A stretch of DNA of 64,000 nt, from contig NC_089589.1 in the NCBI RefSeq assembly GCF_019320115.1, positions 18,353,641 to 18,417,640 of the forward strand. Direction: 5' to 3'. Origin of the DNA: Miscanthus floridulus (taxonomy: Eukaryota > Streptophyta > Magnoliopsida > Poales > Poaceae). The position numbers and the translations under genes are program-made. Numbering within the stretch: the stretch's first letter is position 1; the number at the start of each line of letters is the position of its first letter. Under the pieces are notes generated by a model. The model saw nothing but the letters and a program-made list of their open reading frames with translations. It was not told where the DNA came from and did no database searches. Below are positions 59,401 to 64,000 of the stretch, piece after piece.

Positions 59401-62112
59401 TTGTTCCAGGTTTCGAACTTCAGAGTTTGCTCCAAGTTAATTTGACCCAAGGAATATCTGCATGGTTATAGAATCTGTCTAGGTGTTTGATCAAGAGGGC
59501 TGAATTCTGAGCTCTAATGTCAATTATACCAAGACCACCTTCCTTCTTTGATCTGCATGCTGTCTCCCAAGCAGCTAAGCAAGTTCCCTTTCTGTTGATA
59601 TCTCCCCCACTCCAAAGACAATGCTTTCGATATATGTCAACCTGTTTGATGATTTATGGAGGAAGCTGGAGACTACACATATAAAAAGTGGGAAGAGATG
59701 TGAGAACAGAGTTCACTAGTATCAACCTTCCTTGATAACTGAGCATTCTGCTGAAACCTGAAATCCTCCTTTCTATTCTGCAAATGATAGGACTGAATTC
59801 CTGAATGGTGGCCGGGTCTTGTGGTCCCCAGAGGCAAGCCCAAGTATGTGAAGGGCATGGTTTAAACTTTACAACCAAAGGTGTTGGCCAAGTGTAGAGT
59901 AAATTCAGGGTTGGTGTTAATGGGCACCAAGTAAGTTTTGCTGAAATTGACATAGCCCTGAAGAATCTGAGAAGGATCTCAGGAGACCCTTGAAATTAAA
60001 AAGCACTCTGGCATTTGCAGGGAGAATCACCAATGTATCATCTGCATACTGAATGAGAGGGAAGTCACCACCAAAGGATTCACTAAGAGGATGTTTTAGG
60101 ACTCCTAACTGCCAGGCTTTGTTGACTATAGTTTGAAGGAAGTCTGCAGCAAGGACAAAAAGCAGAGTGAAAGGGGATCACCTTTCTGACTCCTCTTCTA
60201 CACTTGAATTGCTTCCCTGTTATGCCATTTAAAAGAATTGAGGATGTGGCAGTACTGAGTATGGAATTGATCCATTGCAGCCACCTATCTGAAAAACCTT
60301 TATGTCTCAGAATCTCCAAGATGGAAGGGTGCTCAACTTTATCAAAGGCCTTCTCAAAATCAATTTTGAGAATCACTATTTCTTTCTTGGAATGATGGCA
60401 CAAGTGGAGAAATTGAAAAGCCCAAGCCAAGCAATCCTGTATGGTTCTCCCCCTTTAAGAAGCCATACTGATTTTCATGAACAAGGGAAGGCATAACAGT
60501 CTGCAACCTTGTGGATAGGATTTTGGTAATGCTTTTAAGACTGTAATTTAAAAGGGATATAGGCCTGAAATCATCCACAGTTGCTGGATTCTCCCTTTTT
60601 GGAATTAGAGCAATATGAGAAGTGTTGATGCTACTTATGTCCATTTGAATTCTGCAGAAGTCCATGATCACTCTAGTGAAGTCCTGTTTGATAATGGACC
60701 AAGCCTTTTTGATGAAAAGTCCATTGAAACCATCAGGCCCAGGAGCATGAGAATTAGGAAGTGCTTTAATGACCTGGCAAATTTCCTACTAAGTGAAATC
60801 ATCATCAAGAATGTCAAGATTCTGTGGCACAATCATATCTGAAAGGTTGTATAAAATACCATAAAATGCACTGACCCCAAGTCTACTCTTGTAAGATTCC
60901 AGAAGTAACCCTGCTTCCTGCACATGATCAGTTATTTGGAAACCTTCAGGAGTGGCAAGATTGATTATAAAATTCTTTCTATGGCAATGAGTTGCTAGAG
61001 CCTGAAAGAAATTGGTGTTTTCATCACCAAATTTCACCCAACGAACTGTACTTCTCTGTTTCCAAAAAGATCTCTTAAGTTCCAGAAGGGATGCTATGTG
61101 TCTTTTGACAAATTTTCTTAGAGTCCTTTCTAAATTAGAAAGATTTCTCTGCTCCTCAAGACCATCCTGAAGTAACTGGACCCAATTGCTGTTATGAAGG
61201 AATTTGTTGATATTGGAAAAAAATTTGCTCCAGGTTTTCAGCCCCACTCTAACCTGCTTCAGTCTTTGGGAAAGGCATGTTGCTGCATTAGCATAATAAG
61301 GAGCATTATTCCAGTGAAGGTCCACTTTTCAGAAAATCTTTATGCTCAGCCTAGTGATTCTCAAATCTGAAGCAAGAAGCTTTGGGAATTTTAGTACCAA
61401 TATTGATCACAAAAGGGACATGATCTGATATGGGTCTTGACAGGGGTTGGACTGATGTAGCTGGGAAAGAGAGACCCCAAGAGTCTGAGGAGAAGACCCA
61501 ATCAAGTTTCACTAGGAGTGGGTCCACTTGCATATTACTCCATGTATATTTTGTGCCACTGAAGGGGAATTCCACCAAATTTAAATCAGTGATTAAGTCA
61601 TTGAACATATCCATTTCACCCAAATTTCCTCCTGGTTTATTTCTATCCTCAGGGGACCTGTAAATGTTAAAATCTCCTGCTAACAGCCAATCTTCAAATT
61701 CGGATGTGTCAAGATTTAAAAGCCATGTAACAAATGTAAATTTCTCACTGGAATTCGAAGGACCATAAACATTTGTGAGATGGAAGGAATTATTGTCCAT
61801 AATACTGCTAAGTTTGACTGTGACTGCGTAACTATTTGATTGGACCAAAGAAGCAGTGAAAATACTGGAATTCCAGATAGTGATTAGCCCACTAGAAGCA
61901 CCAACAGATGGACTAAAAAAGAAGCTGTCAAACTGTCTTGGGCAAAATTTTTTAAGATAATAAAGATCAAAACTATCTCTTTTTGTTTCTTGTAAGCATA
62001 TGACTTGACAGGCACTTTCCGTGATTTTGGCTCTAAGAGCATCCCATTTTTCCTGTGAATTCAAACCTCTGATGTTCCACACAAGGATTCTATTGTTTCT
62101 TACTCTATCCAT
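59400..62112 (-). pseudogene. LINE ORF2: endonuclease and reverse transcriptase
   Basis: ATG at 62112 (MDRVRNNRILVWNIRGLNSQ). The APE endonuclease (62112-61351) shows WNIRGLN, CLQETK, NVYGP, LAGDFNIYR, LDWVFSS and SDHVPF, the catalytic set. A stop and frame change near 61340 precede a linker (61325-60789). RT blocks follow: ALIPKRENPATVDDFRPISL (60640-60580), ILKIDFEKAFDKVEH (about 60370-60325), the active site QYADDT (60050-60034), and FTYLGLPLG (about 59850). The last recognisable stretch is ALLIKHLDRFYNHADIPWV near 59500-59440. Several frameshifts and stops. It would nick target DNA and reverse-transcribe the element; not functional here. Confidence 0.92.
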
Positions 62113-62440
62113 GAGGGGAAAAAGGGCAAATGATACTACAATCTAAAGTTCTAGACAACAGACAGACAAGATTGTGAAAACAACAATCAAGATATAAACA
62201 GTGAGGAAGATTAACAGATGAAAGCACAGGATATAGCCATAACTCACAACCTTAACACTGAAATAAATGATGTTCATAGAGCAATGAGAGTTGAAACTTA
62301 AAACAAGCCATCACATGAGATTTGTACAATTATTAGGCTTGCACACAAGCAAAGCTGGATAGTTTGGTGACATTAAACAAAAGATGACAAAGACACCCTC
62401 TCATGACTGAGTGTCTGGCACCACCATTCTTCAGGCTTCA

Positions 62441-64000
62441 TCAATCTTCGTCCATCCTGATCAGGACATCAGAAACATCCGTACGATGAATCTTCAGGAA
62501 TCCAGTGGCAATCCCTTCAACCACTTCCTTGGTTAGGTGAGGAGCAGGAGACTTTGGTGTAGAGATCATTGCCAGCGGCTCAGGAGACAGGACCTCTGTT
62601 GTGGCCTTGTACTTGTATCCATCAGTCTTCTCAGCAACTCTCTTGCTATGCCTGAGAAACTGGTCATCAAACTGCTCAGTCATCTTTCTGGCCCTTCTCT
62701 TGCGTGGGGTGAAGTCAACAGGACGAGGGATCTCCACCAGGTCCTCGCTATTCTCCTCTAGCATCTCAAGAGCAATGCCCTCAGCATCAGGATCAGATAT
62801 CAATGGGGGCATTAGACAGATCAGATGAGCAAGTAGAGAATGATCCTTGAAAAAGTGAGGAAGTGGTAAATCAGGATCTATGTCACAAAGGGATAGGCAA
62901 GAGTAAGGACTGAAACAGGGTACTCTAACAAAGAAAGAGAGTACCTTTGCAAACAGCTTTCTCTTCACAGCAGAAGAGTTTTCTGGAGCCTGAGGGGTAT
63001 CCTTGATCACTATTGACTTGAGCTTTGGCATAGGAACAGGCAGGGTAGTGTCAACAGCAAACTCTGGAGCATGGGTCATCTGAAACCTGTCAGGGATCTC
63101 TGTCTGTTTCATCTTCTCAACCTGGATTGGTGCTGGCATCACATTCTGAACCACTTCAGCATCAGTTGGCAGGCCTGACTCATCCACATTCTGGGCTGAC
63201 TCAACTGCGGCATTCCCATCCATAGGTTCACCATCTACCTGCATGTTGGAGCCTCCTCCCACATTTGAGGCCCCAGGAGTGGCCTCCGAGCGTGCTGGTG
63301 GAACAGGCCCAGTCCAGCGAGGAGCTTGTGCTGGCATGGGAAGCAGTGGGCCTTCAGTCACAAAGCCCTCTTCATCTTGCAATTCAATGACACTTTTCTT
63401 TTTTAGAACAAACACTAGAACAGTCCAAGACTTGCCCTTCATTGGTAGCCCTGCATTCACTATAACAGAATCTGGGATTTTAGCGTCATCATTGAGGTAG
63501 ACTTTGACAACCACTCTAGCCAAATTACCAATGTCATGCCAGTGAACCATGATACCAAAGGTCGAGATAGCTTTAGCTATGAGTGGAGCACTACGCAAAT
63601 CCTCAGGAAAACCTACTAGCATGACCCAAGCCTCCCTATCCAGGTCAAAGCTTCTAGCATTTTCTGCCTCATCATGCTTTATGACTGACATCTTATAAGA
63701 ACCAAACTGGAAAATGGGACCCAAGAACTTCTCTCTGTCTAGATTGCAAGTGAATCTAACATAGGCATCTCCTAGTGCACATTACTGAACATCAACAAGA
63801 GGGGTCTGGTGGATTTCCCTGAAGAACTTACGGAGTGTTTTGGCGAGCAGATGGAAGTCGTCTTTGTTCACCGGGGGCTGCAGCTTGACGATCGCAAAGT
63901 CTTCATGATTCAGGGTGTAGCAGCCGGTGGCGAAGACTTCGTGCCTCAGCGGCGGCCTCATCGGAGGTTCTTCAAGGGAGAAGCCTGCCGGCACATGGGG
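62441..64000 (-). pseudogene. LINE ORF1 (DUF4283-type), 5' end outside window
   Basis: One minus-strand frame from beyond 63994 to 62441, with a single TAA at 63784-63782. The N-terminal part (63780-63400) has the grass LINE ORF1 pattern: AYVRFTCNLDREKFLGP, AWVMLVGFPEDLRSAPLIAK, HWHDIGNLARVVVKVYLNDD. This is an RRM-like nucleic-acid-binding module (DUF4283 style, my recognition). A Pro/Met-rich linker, a hydrophobic stretch at about 62940-62800 that may be unspliced intron-like sequence, and a basic segment FTPRKRRARKMTEQF follow. No CCHC knuckle is seen. Confidence 0.7.

Larger units (their letters stand above)
59400..64000 (-). mobile_element. L1-type LINE, degenerate and lacking its 3' part
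   Basis: Minus-strand element: ORF1 (to 62441), inter-ORF spacer 62113-62440, ORF2 with an APE endonuclease and RT (62112 to about 59400). The 5' end is beyond the window. The coding similarity stops at about 59400, before the usual C-terminal region and poly-A tail, so the 3' part has been lost. Confidence 0.85.

Overview
This is repeat-dominated nuclear DNA from a plant, almost certainly a grass and probably a panicoid one. The reasons are the Del/Tekay-type Ty3/gypsy elements with 3-4 kb LTRs, grass-type CACTA elements, Stowaway and Tourist MITEs, a ZEITLUPE-like exon of grass type, and an intron-rich plant receptor-kinase-like gene. The species is not identifiable from the sequence alone. 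I see no prokaryotic operon, tRNA, rRNA or CRISPR.

Left half (1-33009) is a three-level Russian doll of LTR retrotransposons. Element A (minus strand, 1-33009, its 3' LTR cut by the window edge) is the oldest. Its RNase H coding region was hit by element B (plus strand, 3632-25752, target duplication ATCAC/ATCAT). The 5' LTR of B was later hit by element C (plus strand, 4574-19247, perfect target duplication CTTGA, with the empty site preserved in the other LTR of B). LTR divergence, estimated by eye, falls in the same order: about 10% in a 100-bp sample for A, 6-7% in a 190-bp sample for B, and about 1.7% over the whole LTR for C.

The most striking item is an extra ORF upstream of gag in element C (9357-10346). 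Its first residues copy the histone H3 tail: 17 of the 21 residues H3 A1-A21 are identical, and the register of A1, R2, K4, R8, K9 and S10 is exact. The rest is not a histone. It has a dsRBD-like alpha-beta-beta-beta-alpha layout, a basic patch, a coiled coil and an acidic tail. K4 and K9 are kept, while the positions of K14, K18 and K23 are all Arg. Element A carries a diverged homologue at the same place (29042-29893, minus) that retains a different subset of the H3 tail and has Met where K9 would be. Both elements also encode chromodomain-tailed integrases. A retroelement protein imitating the tail that chromatin proteins read and write is my candidate for an undescribed system.

Middle (33010-48400) is a second nest, this time of DNA transposons. 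A 5.76-kb CACTA element (40615-46375, target duplication ACA) carries exon fragments of three unrelated host genes on one strand: a ZEITLUPE/Adagio LOV exon, four exons of a TM9SF (EMP70) protein and one exon of acetoacetyl-CoA thiolase. It lies inside an older CACTA-like element that also contains a 751-bp hAT element (8-bp duplication GGCCACCC). AT-rich minisatellite DNA, a Tourist MITE and a SINE-like element flank this.

Right part (49220-54995, minus) is the best candidate for a live host gene. Twelve exons with consensus splice sites and no stop encode a protein kinase, then an MSP (VAP-like) domain, then coatomer beta-prime-like WD40 repeats. The window ends with a degenerate L1-type LINE on the minus strand (about 59400 to beyond 64000).
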